A DNA stretch of 27,217 nt from a virus. Shown here piece by piece: positions 1 through 6,621 of this stretch. The stretch spans positions 1 to 27,217 of IMG/VR virus record IMGVR_UViG_3300046011_002526; one strand, 5' to 3'. Made by a program: the position numbers and the translations under genes. The notes beneath the pieces were generated by a model. That model was not told the DNA's origin. It saw only the letters and a program-made list of their open reading frames with translations, and searched no databases. Position 1 is the first letter of the stretch, and each line of letters opens with the position of its first letter.

Positions 1-103
1 AGATGGGAGGTGGCTGCGGGGTATCCAGCGCTAAAAACACATGTACTTTTAGGCCATACCATACCACCCGTTGGTACCCTATGGGATTTATTATAACAAA
101 TTG

Positions 104-415
104 TTATTCAGGACTGGAAGAGCCTTTGCTGCTGTTGCATCGTCTACATAGAACCTGAAGATTGGATTCAACTGTGAGACCACCACTCGATAACGGGATT
201 ATGTGATCCACAGTTAAATCGTTGGTTGCTTTACAAATAGAACAATAAGGTTGCAATAGTCTTAGTTGTTTTGATAACCTTTTCCAATTTGCATCGTAAC
301 CCCTATCAGCACGTGAAGGACGAGAGGTTGCTTTAAACTTCTGATACTTCTTATTGCAGATAGGACATCTTGGTTTATCTGCTAACACACCACAATCTAA
401 GCATGGTTTATTCAT
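104..415 (-). CDS. HNH endonuclease
   Basis: A 103-residue protein with two zinc-binding parts. The N-terminus carries CLDC and CPIC pairs (residues 5-21), a small zinc ribbon. The C-terminal half is a classic HNH nuclease: YCSIC, then TVDHIIPLSSGG with the paired D-H, an Asn in ESNLQ, and a closing CRRCN. HNH proteins of this size often sit beside the terminase genes in tailed phages and help packaging. This is the last complete leftward gene in the window, so terminase genes may follow past the edge (inference). The Shine-Dalgarno signal before the ATG is weak (a GGAC 5 bases upstream). The HNH assignment is sure; the packaging role is not. Confidence 0.9.
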   Translation of the reverse strand: MNKPCLDCGVLADKPRCPICNKKYQKFKATSRPSRADRGYDANWKRLSKQLRLLQPYCSICKATNDLTVDHIIPLSSGGLTVESNLQVLCRRCNSSKGSSSPE

Positions 416-469
416 TAGCGTCCGATTTTTTAGATAGCTGTAGTTCGGTGATTCCTATTATAAATTACA

Positions 470-1084
470 TCACTGTGATTGTACAGAGGTTTCTACCATC
501 AACTTAGCCAACCTCGACCACTGTTCATATGCCCATTGGTGTGTGTTGTCATGTAAACAATGGACATCACCATTAGGTTCTAATCTTAAACTACCAATGC
601 AGTCTTGTACAGGACACTTCACTGCTTTAGGTGGTTTTCTCTCACCATAGATGATAGCTCTTAATGTTGTCCATGGTTCTTTAATCTCATTGTAGTAATC
701 AGTCCACAGTTCACCATCAGCTATCCAATCATTATGAGTATCCAATAGATGATGCAAGATATGTAGTTTGTTTGTTTCTTTAGTAGACTTAAGGCAATCA
801 GTGTTTAAGCTTCTCATTTCTACTACATACTCACACCATGCTTGAAGCACACTTTGAACACCTGTTTTAGCAATAAGATCTACAATCTGGACATTGATTA
901 CTGATCTATCAGATAATGAACCTCTACCTTCTTGTTTAGAAGATACTTGTTGTCTAAGGGAAGGACTTGCAATAAGTAGATCTATAAATGCAATTAACTC
1001 ATTCAGCATTTTTTTTAATCTTCTTCTGCAATGTGGACAAGCACCTTTCTCGCTTACCCCTCTACAACTAAGGCATTTATCCAT
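470..1084 (-). CDS. Zinc-ribbon protein of unknown function
   Basis: 204 residues with a cysteine pair motif at each end: CLSC/CPHC within the first 19 residues, and CPVQDC...HCLHDNTHQW near residues 157-184. The middle is helical and predicted soluble. The C-terminal Cys-Cys-His ribbon followed by a Trp-rich helix (HQWAYEQWSRL) resembles small nucleic-acid-associated proteins seen in actinophages, but I do not recognise a named family. The start is supported by AAGGAAG 4 bases before the ATG, and the ATG overlaps the end of the upstream HTH gene by 8 bases. That places it in the replication operon with SSB and WhiB. Its function is unknown; binding to DNA or RNA is a guess from the zinc ribbons. 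Confidence 0.7.
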   Translation of the reverse strand: MDKCLSCRGVSEKGACPHCRRRLKKMLNELIAFIDLLIASPSLRQQVSSKQEGRGSLSDRSVINVQIVDLIAKTGVQSVLQAWCEYVVEMRSLNTDCLKSTKETNKLHILHHLLDTHNDWIADGELWTDYYNEIKEPWTTLRAIIYGERKPPKAVKCPVQDCIGSLRLEPNGDVHCLHDNTHQWAYEQWSRLAKLMVETSVQSQ

Positions 1085-1538
1085 TTTTCTTCCTTAGCTT
1101 TTCCATTAACAATTTAACTTCTTCTGGTGGACCTTTTCTCTGGTGATTATTGATGGTTATATGATGATTAGGGTGGCCACCAGCTTGACCTCTACCGCTG
1201 GCCACAGCTGTGACCTCAGCCGCAGGACGTTCAGGGTCGTCATTATGCGTGGACAGGACATCAGTGACCTGCGGCTTTTTGTATAACAATCTGTAACGAT
1301 TATTAGAAATACCAGCTCTAGAGTGCTGTTCTATAAACAAATAGTTATCAGAAATCATTTGGTGAATGATTCTGCGGATTTGCCTCACACTGATCTTGCA
1401 CTTATCTGCCAAATATTGTTGACTTGGCCAACAAATACCTTGGTCATCACAATGATCTGCCAATGCTAAATGGACAATTAAAGCATTGCCATTGTAAGGA
1501 GAGTTTTCCCATACATAGGTCATCGCTTTAACTGACAT
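1077..1538 (-). CDS. Winged-helix replication-initiator-like protein
   Basis: 153 residues starting at the ATG that shares its A with the SSB stop codon (TAATG); a longer reading from 1565 would run into ssb and is less likely. Residues 1-75 match the HTH domain found at the N-terminus of phage replication initiators and replisome organisers: a short leading helix, then 'DHCDDQGICWPSQQYLA' (a hallmark run), then a recognition helix with VRQIRRIIHQM and a wing. The C-terminal part (about 85-153) is low-complexity and charged, ending KLRKKNG. Its place directly after ssb supports a role at the phage origin or in helicase loading. The HTH domain is clear; the initiator role is inferred. Confidence 0.75.
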   Translation of the reverse strand: MSVKAMTYVWENSPYNGNALIVHLALADHCDDQGICWPSQQYLADKCKISVRQIRRIIHQMISDNYLFIEQHSRAGISNNRYRLLYKKPQVTDVLSTHNDDPERPAAEVTAVASGRGQAGGHPNHHITINNHQRKGPPEEVKLLMEKLRKKNG

Positions 1539-1936
1539 TAGAACACCGCTTCTGTAGGATCCCAAGCAACTGGATCTGGATTCTTAGTTCTTGGTGTGCC
1601 ATGATATTTTTGCACAACAATTTGCTTAGCAATAGTATCAACCAGAACCTCATATGACGAGCGCTTATTTCCGTCTTTGTCAATCCATGTCGTTTGCTTA
1701 ATTGTTCCTGTAATGGTTACCAGATCGCCTCGTTTGATGTTATCTACAAGAGCCTCCGCGTAGCCTCCAAAAGCTTTGCATTCCCACCAACTTGTATCTG
1801 CATCTACCCATTCATCATTGACTTTCTTTCGTGTATTAGACACAACGCTGAATGGAACATACGCTTTACCTTGCTGCGTAAACTTAATGTCCATATCTTT
1901 GCCAATACGACCTTTGATGGTTATTGCTGCACTCAT
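1538..1936 (-). CDS. ssb: Single-stranded DNA-binding protein
   Basis: 132 residues with an OB fold. The start MSAAITIKGRIGKD, the core PFSVVSNTRKK, the aromatic strand TSWWECKAFGG, and GDLVTITGTIKQTTW are diagnostic of bacterial and phage SSB. It coats single-stranded DNA during replication and recombination. The C-terminus is short (PVAWDPTEAVF) and lacks the usual glycine-rich linker and DDDIPF tip that recruits host partners, so protein contacts may differ from host SSB. AAAGGAGC 5 bases before the ATG is a good ribosome site. It overlaps whiB upstream (ATGA) and the HTH gene downstream (TAATG), so translation is probably coupled. Confidence 0.93.
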   Translation of the reverse strand: MSAAITIKGRIGKDMDIKFTQQGKAYVPFSVVSNTRKKVNDEWVDADTSWWECKAFGGYAEALVDNIKRGDLVTITGTIKQTTWIDKDGNKRSSYEVLVDTIAKQIVVQKYHGTPRTKNPDPVAWDPTEAVF

Positions 1937-2211
1937 TTTTGCTCCTTTAGTTGTCGGACTAGATCTTTTATATCTTTATTTTTCATGCCACCCCATACTC
2001 CATACACTGGCCAATGCTTGATTGCATAACCTAAGCAATTCATTTGCACTGGACAGTTCTTGCATATACTTAAAGCTGCTCTTTGTTCTAAATTCGTTGG
2101 ATGTTCACTATCAGGAAAGAACCAATCAGGATCTATGCTTGGATCAGTGCAATTGGCATTTTTAGTCCATTCTGCTGCTTCAACCTTAAAATCTAAATCT
2201 CTAATCGTCAC
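1933..2211 (-). CDS. WhiB-family iron-sulfur regulator
   Basis: With the GTG start at 2211 (GTGA overlap with the upstream nuclease gene) the protein has 92 residues, the usual WhiB size; a start at 2271 would overlap that gene by 64 bases. The four Fe-S cysteines fall at about 21, 50, 53 and 59 (NCTDP...CKNCPVQMNC), followed by the GVWGG turn at 71-75 and a basic tail, as in all WhiB proteins. WhiB proteins are restricted to Actinobacteria and their phages, and bind the principal sigma factor to alter transcription. The phage TM4 homologue interferes with septation and superinfection. This gene is the strongest host clue in the window. Confidence 0.92.
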   Translation of the reverse strand: MTIRDLDFKVEAAEWTKNANCTDPSIDPDWFFPDSEHPTNLEQRAALSICKNCPVQMNCLGYAIKHWPVYGVWGGMKNKDIKDLVRQLKEQK

Positions 2212-2546
2212 AAGTATCCCGCTTCTTTCAGTAGTTGTATCATTACGCTTACTGGAACACAAGCTGGCCAATTTTCTATATCAGCTTCGCCTTGTCCATT
2301 CTGTCTTAAGACAGCGATGGGGATAACGCCTTCTTTAATTCTTTTTGCTTGTTGTTTCATTGCTGATTTAGGATCGAAGTCTGCTCTAGCCTTCAATTCC
2401 CAATCAACTCCGATAACTCCTTTTATATCTGTGCCTGCAGCTGAAGAACTACTTGCTTCAGCATAAACCCAACCTTCTCGTTTAAGGTATTCAGCAAAGA
2501 TCAATTCAGTCTCTCGACCTCTACGTTTTCTAGATAGGTTTGTCAT
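2208..2546 (-). CDS. PD-(D/E)XK nuclease, Holliday-junction-resolvase-like
   Basis: 112 residues from the ATG at 2546, chosen because GGGAGG sits 6 bases upstream and the ATG overlaps the previous stop (ATGA); another ATG 15 bases earlier lacks this. The catalytic core is visible: GRETELIFAEYL (Glu near 12), the GTDIKG turn with Asp about 40, and WELKAR giving the E-x-K at 50-52. This layout matches the small archaeal-Hjc/VRR-type nucleases that many actinophages encode next to replication genes, where they resolve branched DNA or trim flaps. The fold is clear; the exact substrate is not. Confidence 0.8.
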   Translation of the reverse strand: MTNLSRKRRGRETELIFAEYLKREGWVYAEASSSSAAGTDIKGVIGVDWELKARADFDPKSAMKQQAKRIKEGVIPIAVLRQNGQGEADIENWPACVPVSVMIQLLKEAGYL

Positions 2547-2710
2547 TCTTTGCCTCCCCATCCGTTACCTTTGAAAATAGCGGGTATAGCGGTAAAAATC
2601 TTTTGCATAACCTCTCCACAATCACATCTAGGACCGTGCTCTGATACTGAGTGGCTGACTTCAACGGTGATTCCACATCTTTGGCATTTGTAGTCATAAG
2701 TTGGCATCAT
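2543..2710 (-). CDS. FmdB-type zinc-ribbon mini-protein
   Basis: A 55-residue gene. It begins MMPTYDYKCQRCG, has a second pair CDCG about residues 29-32, and ends IFKGNGWGGKE. This is the FmdB/CxxC_CxxC_SSSS zinc-ribbon pattern (MPxYxYxC..CG ... CxCG ... FKGxGW). The first ATG overlaps the stop of the upstream HNH gene (ATGA) and the stop overlaps the next ATG (ATGA), so it is an integral operon member. The function of FmdB-like proteins is unsettled; a regulatory role was proposed from the fmd operon of Methylophilus. A second ATG at 2707 is an equally possible start. Confidence 0.8.
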   Translation of the reverse strand: MMPTYDYKCQRCGITVEVSHSVSEHGPRCDCGEVMQKIFTAIPAIFKGNGWGGKE

Positions 2711-2973
2711 TTATCCCAGGAATTCTTTAACCAACCTGTTTTAAGAGCTTCCGCAGGATTGGTTGTAATCCAAAAATGGCAGTTATGGCAAAGAGCTCGG
2801 CAGTTTTCGACTTCTAGAATAGATCCTCCACGCGCTCTACTTTTAACTTCATGCACTTCTTCTGAGGCTTTTACATGACAACGTTGGCACATTGGATAAG
2901 TTTCTAGCATATATCTAACTAGAATTCTTCTTTGAATGTACTTGTTTGCCATTTTTTTACTTCTCGCTCTCAT
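2707..2973 (-). CDS. Small HNH endonuclease
   Basis: 88 residues. The HNH motif runs CQRC (29-32), EVHEVKSRARGGS with the catalytic His, EVENCRALC with Asn, and CHNCHFW. It is a second, different HNH protein from the one at the left edge, and shorter. The ATG at 2973 overlaps the upstream stop as ATGA, which favours it over the internal ATG at 2952. Possible roles are a free-standing homing-type endonuclease or a recombination/packaging nuclease. Being fully integrated by overlaps on both sides argues that it is a resident operon gene, not a recent insertion. Confidence 0.85.
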   Translation of the reverse strand: MRARSKKMANKYIQRRILVRYMLETYPMCQRCHVKASEEVHEVKSRARGGSILEVENCRALCHNCHFWITTNPAEALKTGWLKNSWDK

Positions 2974-3323
2974 GTATATTGACCGACACCTTCTGCACTG
3001 AACTGTTGTCTAATTGCGGCTGAAAGTGATTGCCCGATAGATATTTGAGATCTTAAAGTGTTTATTCGTTCTTTAATTGCTCTTACTTCTGCCTCTGCAA
3101 TTTCCATTGCTAGACGTAAATCAGCACAAGCCAAAATTGCTTCTTGTCTTCTGACGTCCATCGATCCATTTGATTGCAAAAAAGATCTTGCATAGGCAAC
3201 CTCATAAGAACCTTTTGCTCTTACTGCTTTATCGTCACTAATAGCAATTTCATCTGTTGCAGAGTCTAACATACGAGAAAGTTCGCTAAGTCGCTTGACT
3301 ACTTCAGCTTGATTAGGCAACAC
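2970..3323 (-). CDS. Helical protein of unknown function
   Basis: 117 residues from a GTG at 3323, chosen for AAAGGA 8 bases upstream; an ATG at 3356 would overlap the preceding gene further. The sequence is strongly helical and charged: KRLSELSRMLDSATDEIAI, then ALACADLRLAMEIAEAEVRAIKERINTLRSQI, probably a two-helix coiled coil. No catalytic motif or membrane segment is visible. Proteins of this shape recur in actinophage replication operons without a known role. It lies between two zinc-binding proteins and is coupled to the HNH gene by an ATGA overlap. Confidence 0.65.
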   Translation of the reverse strand: MLPNQAEVVKRLSELSRMLDSATDEIAISDDKAVRAKGSYEVAYARSFLQSNGSMDVRRQEAILACADLRLAMEIAEAEVRAIKERINTLRSQISIGQSLSAAIRQQFSAEGVGQYT

Positions 3324-3447
3324 GGCGTTTTCCTTTCTGCTTTGCTTTACAATCAATGCAAAAATGAGGATTACCCATAAGTTTATCTAAAGCATAGAGA
3401 TAAGTCCATGCTCCGCATGCTTCACATCTAGCAACTGGCTCAGTCAT
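3313..3447 (-). CDS. 44-residue zinc-ribbon protein
   Basis: A very short gene beginning MTEPVARCEACGAW and containing CxxC at 8-11 and CIDC near 30-33, with a basic tail KQKGKRRVA. Four cysteines in two CxxC pairs predict one zinc ribbon. It overlaps the end of the thymidylate-synthase-like gene by 8 bases and the following GTG start by 11 bases, the same coupling used elsewhere in this operon. The function is unknown; such mini zinc ribbons are common in actinophage early operons. The clean fit between two genes and the paired cysteines are the main support. Confidence 0.65.
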   Translation of the reverse strand: MTEPVARCEACGAWTYLYALDKLMGNPHFCIDCKAKQKGKRRVA

Positions 3448-4249
3448 TGATTTTACCTGCCAAGAATCTTTCAAAGCGAGTTAAATGATCCGGAATGTTG
3501 CCTTTTAGTATAGATCTAGCAGTGTGACTGATCTCGCCAATTGTATTTCCAGTCCACATTGGTTCGTAATCCTTAAATGAGCCATTAAAATATGCCTTAA
3601 TCCATTGAGCTTGTGGAATGTGTTCATCGTAAATGTGTAAACTACCTACAACATGTACATATTGACCCATTTCAACATCTAAAGCTTTGGCAATTGCACC
3701 TTGTAATGCAATAAATTGAGTCAGGTCATATGGAAGACCTAAAAATACGTCATTGCTTCTCATGTTTGTTCTAGCAATTAACTTATTGTCTCTGATGAAG
3801 TACTGTAGGTTTAATGTACAAGGAACATCTTTTACATCAACATTTAGATCTTTATTTGAGTCAAATATAGTCAAAACTGCTTGTCTTGTAGAGTAATCTT
3901 TCTTTAATTGATCTACAACCTTATTGAGATTACCGTGAATGCGTGGACCATAAGCACCATGAAGTATTCCATTATCCATGTACTTTCCAAACACTTGACT
4001 GGTATCTGTCATTGCTTCTGGATCAGTAACTTGTCCAACAAGTTGTAATGCTTCTTTAATACCAATATTATGGTTAAGTTTACGGTTTTCCATAGATACA
4101 GGTATGTTCCATGGCTTTTCAACTTGTAAAGTGACGTTAAGCAGCTCTCTAGTGACCATACCACGAGGAGATATTGCTTCACCATGCTCAATTACATATT
4201 GAGTTGCTAACTCTAAAGCTTCGCTTGGATTTTCTGTAATTATATGCAT
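3440..4249 (-). CDS. Thymidylate-synthase-fold enzyme, predicted dCMP hydroxymethylase
   Basis: 269 residues with the thymidylate-synthase fold: HGAYGPRIHG (97-106), STRQAVLTIFD with phosphate-binding Arg 122, the nucleophile Cys 144 in DVPCTLNLQ, RSNDVFLGLPYDL (164-176), and GSLHIYDEH (202-210). In thymidylate synthase the loop reads LGLPFN, and that Asn (E. coli N177) selects dUMP. Here the position is Asp 175. Asp there is the known determinant for dCMP in T4 hydroxymethylase and in TS mutants. I therefore predict that it adds hydroxymethyl (or methyl) to dCMP using folate, acting on free nucleotides before replication. It heads a cassette with a kinase and PLP, glycosylase-like and SGNH-like genes. 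Substrate choice is inferred from one residue; plain thymidylate synthesis is the alternative. Confidence 0.75.
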   Translation of the reverse strand: MHIITENPSEALELATQYVIEHGEAISPRGMVTRELLNVTLQVEKPWNIPVSMENRKLNHNIGIKEALQLVGQVTDPEAMTDTSQVFGKYMDNGILHGAYGPRIHGNLNKVVDQLKKDYSTRQAVLTIFDSNKDLNVDVKDVPCTLNLQYFIRDNKLIARTNMRSNDVFLGLPYDLTQFIALQGAIAKALDVEMGQYVHVVGSLHIYDEHIPQAQWIKAYFNGSFKDYEPMWTGNTIGEISHTARSILKGNIPDHLTRFERFLAGKIND

Positions 4250-4692
4250 TACCTGACCACCTCACTATGGATTATTGTTTTGTCTAAATATTTTACTTGT
4301 CTAAAAGCTTCTACAAATAAAGATCTTGAATGTAGAACAAAATCGATCTCTAGTTCTTCACCTCGTCTTAACAATTCTTCAGCTATCGCATCTTCTGATC
4401 TTGTTAATAGGATTAACCTAGCTCCTAGTTTAGCAAGTTCCCAATTGCAATAATCAAATGTTGTTTCATCAAACAATGATACTCTTCCATAGATCTTTGG
4501 CCATACAACTTCACCTAAATGCCATCGATCTAATACCATGTTGTTAGAAGTTAACGGTCGAATGTATTCATCGGACCATAACCTTGTTCTAGGTTGTTGA
4601 GCATGTAAATATTGTGCATTGTATCGTTCAGTTAACTTTTGAGCGTAAGTTGTTTTACCTGTTCCATCAGAACCTTCGATGATTGTAATCAT
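4249..4692 (-). CDS. Deoxynucleoside monophosphate kinase-like P-loop protein
   Basis: 147 residues with a Walker A at 7-15 (GSDGTGKTT), the DRWHLGE segment at 55-61 in the position of the thymidylate-kinase DR motif, and a C-terminal lid-like stretch LLRRGEELEIDF. Family knowledge: phage members phosphorylate dNMPs, including modified ones, to feed the replisome. Directly following the predicted hydroxymethylase (single-base overlap, TAATG type), it is well placed to lift a 5-substituted dNMP to the diphosphate. A kinase acting on hydroxymethyl bases already in DNA is possible, but the helical domain usual for those enzymes is absent. Confidence 0.75.
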   Translation of the reverse strand: MITIIEGSDGTGKTTYAQKLTERYNAQYLHAQQPRTRLWSDEYIRPLTSNNMVLDRWHLGEVVWPKIYGRVSLFDETTFDYCNWELAKLGARLILLTRSEDAIAEELLRRGEELEIDFVLHSRSLFVEAFRQVKYLDKTIIHSEVVR

Positions 4693-5576
4693 CTAATTTC
4701 ACCCCATTCTCTGAAACTATCAACTTGTGAATGGTCCATTATAACTGGTTTTACGTCACCTGCCACATTCCACAATAAAGTTGAAGGTGTTTTAGGAGCA
4801 GATGTTTTGTCCAACATAAATCTTTCTAGACCTTTGCAATCATATGTTGGTGCGGAGTTAATTTCCTCATTGATCTTGTCTGCATACTCAGCTTTTTCTC
4901 TGAAAGCTTTATGGTAAGTTGTAACGTCCGCTCTTCCGATCTCTCCTGGATGTAGGTTTCTTGCAACTGCAATTCCGTGGAAGGTTGCATTTGGCCAAGC
5001 AATTTGGAGAGTTCTCGTGAGAACTCCTGTACTAATAACTGATACAACATCTCTTGGTTCATCTCGGTCTCCCCATTGTTGGATTGTAGATTTGACTCCA
5101 GCCGCAACAACTAGGGGATGATCTAAACCAAATGGCACAAATTGAGCATTATTTTGTTCTGCCCAATCTTTGGCATACTTGTTGAGAACTGGCATTGCTG
5201 CAATTCTTCGAAAGATTGGATTTGCTCCTCTTTCAATGCAGACTAATTGATGGTCGCTGACCACTTTTGAGGAAGGCATAAACAATGTTAACTTTTTGTT
5301 ATATTTCTTTGCAAGAGCAGCTAATGAAACTCCTGCCCAGCCGACTCTTGGTTGTACATAAACTAAATGATCTGATTCCATTGTTTTGACCAATAGATCT
5401 CCCCATCGACCTTTTGTGCCAACTCCAGTCACAGAATCATCCCAAATTGTTGCTCCATGAAATGTACCTATATTTGGCGCTTGTGTTTCATCAGTCCAAT
5501 CACCAGCAAGATCTAACCACTGATCTCTATGCCGATGTGAATACTTACTTGACGAATCTGTAGTTATCTTAAACAT
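4689..5576 (-). CDS. PLP fold-type-II enzyme homologue
   Basis: 295 residues related to ACC deaminase, D-cysteine desulfhydrase and cysteine synthase. The candidate PLP lysine is Lys 55 in VGTKGRWGDLL, the counterpart of GGNKxRKLE. RVGWAGVSLAALAKK (77-91) fits the helix that follows the substrate loop; IERGANPIF and FGLDHPLVVAAG follow in family order; STGVLTRTLQIAW (182-194) sits where the PLP-phosphate glycine loop is expected but is less glycine-rich. The strong SD GGAGG is 6 bases before the ATG. Such enzymes do beta-replacement or elimination on amino acids and are rare in phages. Being wedged between a nucleotide kinase and a glycosylase-like protein, it may attach or process an amino-acid-derived group on a DNA base (inference). 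Confidence 0.6.
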   Translation of the reverse strand: MFKITTDSSSKYSHRHRDQWLDLAGDWTDETQAPNIGTFHGATIWDDSVTGVGTKGRWGDLLVKTMESDHLVYVQPRVGWAGVSLAALAKKYNKKLTLFMPSSKVVSDHQLVCIERGANPIFRRIAAMPVLNKYAKDWAEQNNAQFVPFGLDHPLVVAAGVKSTIQQWGDRDEPRDVVSVISTGVLTRTLQIAWPNATFHGIAVARNLHPGEIGRADVTTYHKAFREKAEYADKINEEINSAPTYDCKGLERFMLDKTSAPKTPSTLLWNVAGDVKPVIMDHSQVDSFREWGEIR

Positions 5577-6621
5577 TGTGAGCCTCCAAATGTTTATTGT
5601 AAGTCCAATGTTTTGTGTGATGAGGTATAAGTGATTTGTTTGTCACTTGCCATGGTTTGAGATGTTCATAACCTTTTGGCACATAACATTCAACGTATCG
5701 GACATAATCACAAGCAACATCTTCTAAACTTAGACCTTTACCTAGATTTCTTTCATGGTCACGAGAATCGTACGGTGATCTGAATTCATCACAAATGCGA
5801 TCCATTGCAGCATCTAGAAAGTCTTTTTGCTTATAACCTTCATTCTTGAAGATTAAGTTCAATGCTTGAATAGCATTAGAACCATAGTTAACTCTGCTCC
5901 ATGGATCTATTAAATCAGGAAAATATTGAGCAACGTCCATTACAAATGCAGTCATAACAAAATGAAAGCATTTTAGACCTTGAGCTTTGTGCCATTCATT
6001 TATCCAATCTACTCCATCTCGTATTGACATGGACAAAGGATTGTAACTTAAATGAGTATAAAAATCTTTTACTAGATGAGGCATATACTCTGCTATATAG
6101 AGCTGAGATCCACGAGGATATTGCTCATTTGGCTTTGGAAACTGTGGTATCTGATTACCAATACTAGTAAATATTGGTCTACCAGACTTCATTTGACTCA
6201 ATACAAAGTTTCGCATGTGAATCATGTTATCAGCTTCTAATGCCATATCAGAAAGAATGCTGTTCCTAAATCCATGGTCATATGAAAATGAAGCACCTGA
6301 ACCAGTTACTCGGTGAATCATGAATAAAAACATCCAGTCCATTGGATGTAACTTGTAACTATCAAAGCGCTTATCGATTTGCCATTTTTTAGGATTGTCA
6401 CTGCCATGCCAAATCTGCTGGATAGCATTACTAAATCCAGCAAACTCACGATCTACCGTGTCATAGATTGTGATGTGATGTTGCAACGGATCATCTACGT
6501 GAAGATCTTCAGATGTATCACGACCGTTTTCACTAGCAATGTTAATTGTTTGCAAAACAACAGCCTTCTCGTAATACTTCTTAAAGTCTTCCCAATAAAT
6601 AGTTTCAGTTATTTTAGACAT
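5569..6621 (-). CDS. Putative base-hypermodification protein, glycosylase-derived helical fold
   Basis: 350 residues, almost all helical. Two segments stand out: MDWMFLFMIHRVTGSGASF (94-112) and LKCFHFVMTAFVMDVAQYF (216-234), the latter followed by PDLIDPWSRVNYGSNAIQAL (235-254). The pattern of a helix pair, a short turn, then 'D..S.V.YGSNAI.AL..IF' recalls the conserved core of proteins derived from DNA glycosylases that are predicted to act in phage thymine hypermodification (alpha-glutamyl/putrescinyl-thymine pyrophosphorylase-type clades). This is pattern recognition, not an alignment. It overlaps its neighbours by 8 bases on each side, so the cassette is translationally coupled. If the call is wrong it is simply a conserved phage protein of unknown role. 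Confidence 0.45.
   Translation of the reverse strand: MSKITETIYWEDFKKYYEKAVVLQTINIASENGRDTSEDLHVDDPLQHHITIYDTVDREFAGFSNAIQQIWHGSDNPKKWQIDKRFDSYKLHPMDWMFLFMIHRVTGSGASFSYDHGFRNSILSDMALEADNMIHMRNFVLSQMKSGRPIFTSIGNQIPQFPKPNEQYPRGSQLYIAEYMPHLVKDFYTHLSYNPLSMSIRDGVDWINEWHKAQGLKCFHFVMTAFVMDVAQYFPDLIDPWSRVNYGSNAIQALNLIFKNEGYKQKDFLDAAMDRICDEFRSPYDSRDHERNLGKGLSLEDVACDYVRYVECYVPKGYEHLKPWQVTNKSLIPHHTKHWTYNKHLEAHNV

Noticed and set aside
1-67. Start of a further leftward gene at the left edge (ATG at 62 or GTG at 67)
   Set aside because: Two frames stay open to the edge for about 20 codons, but neither has a good ribosome site nor a recognisable start of a terminase. Too short to decide.
5480-5500. CTGATGA on the minus strand as a second hammerhead core
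   Set aside because: It lies inside the PLP-like coding region. No GAAA with a flanking stem III and cut site could be placed around it.
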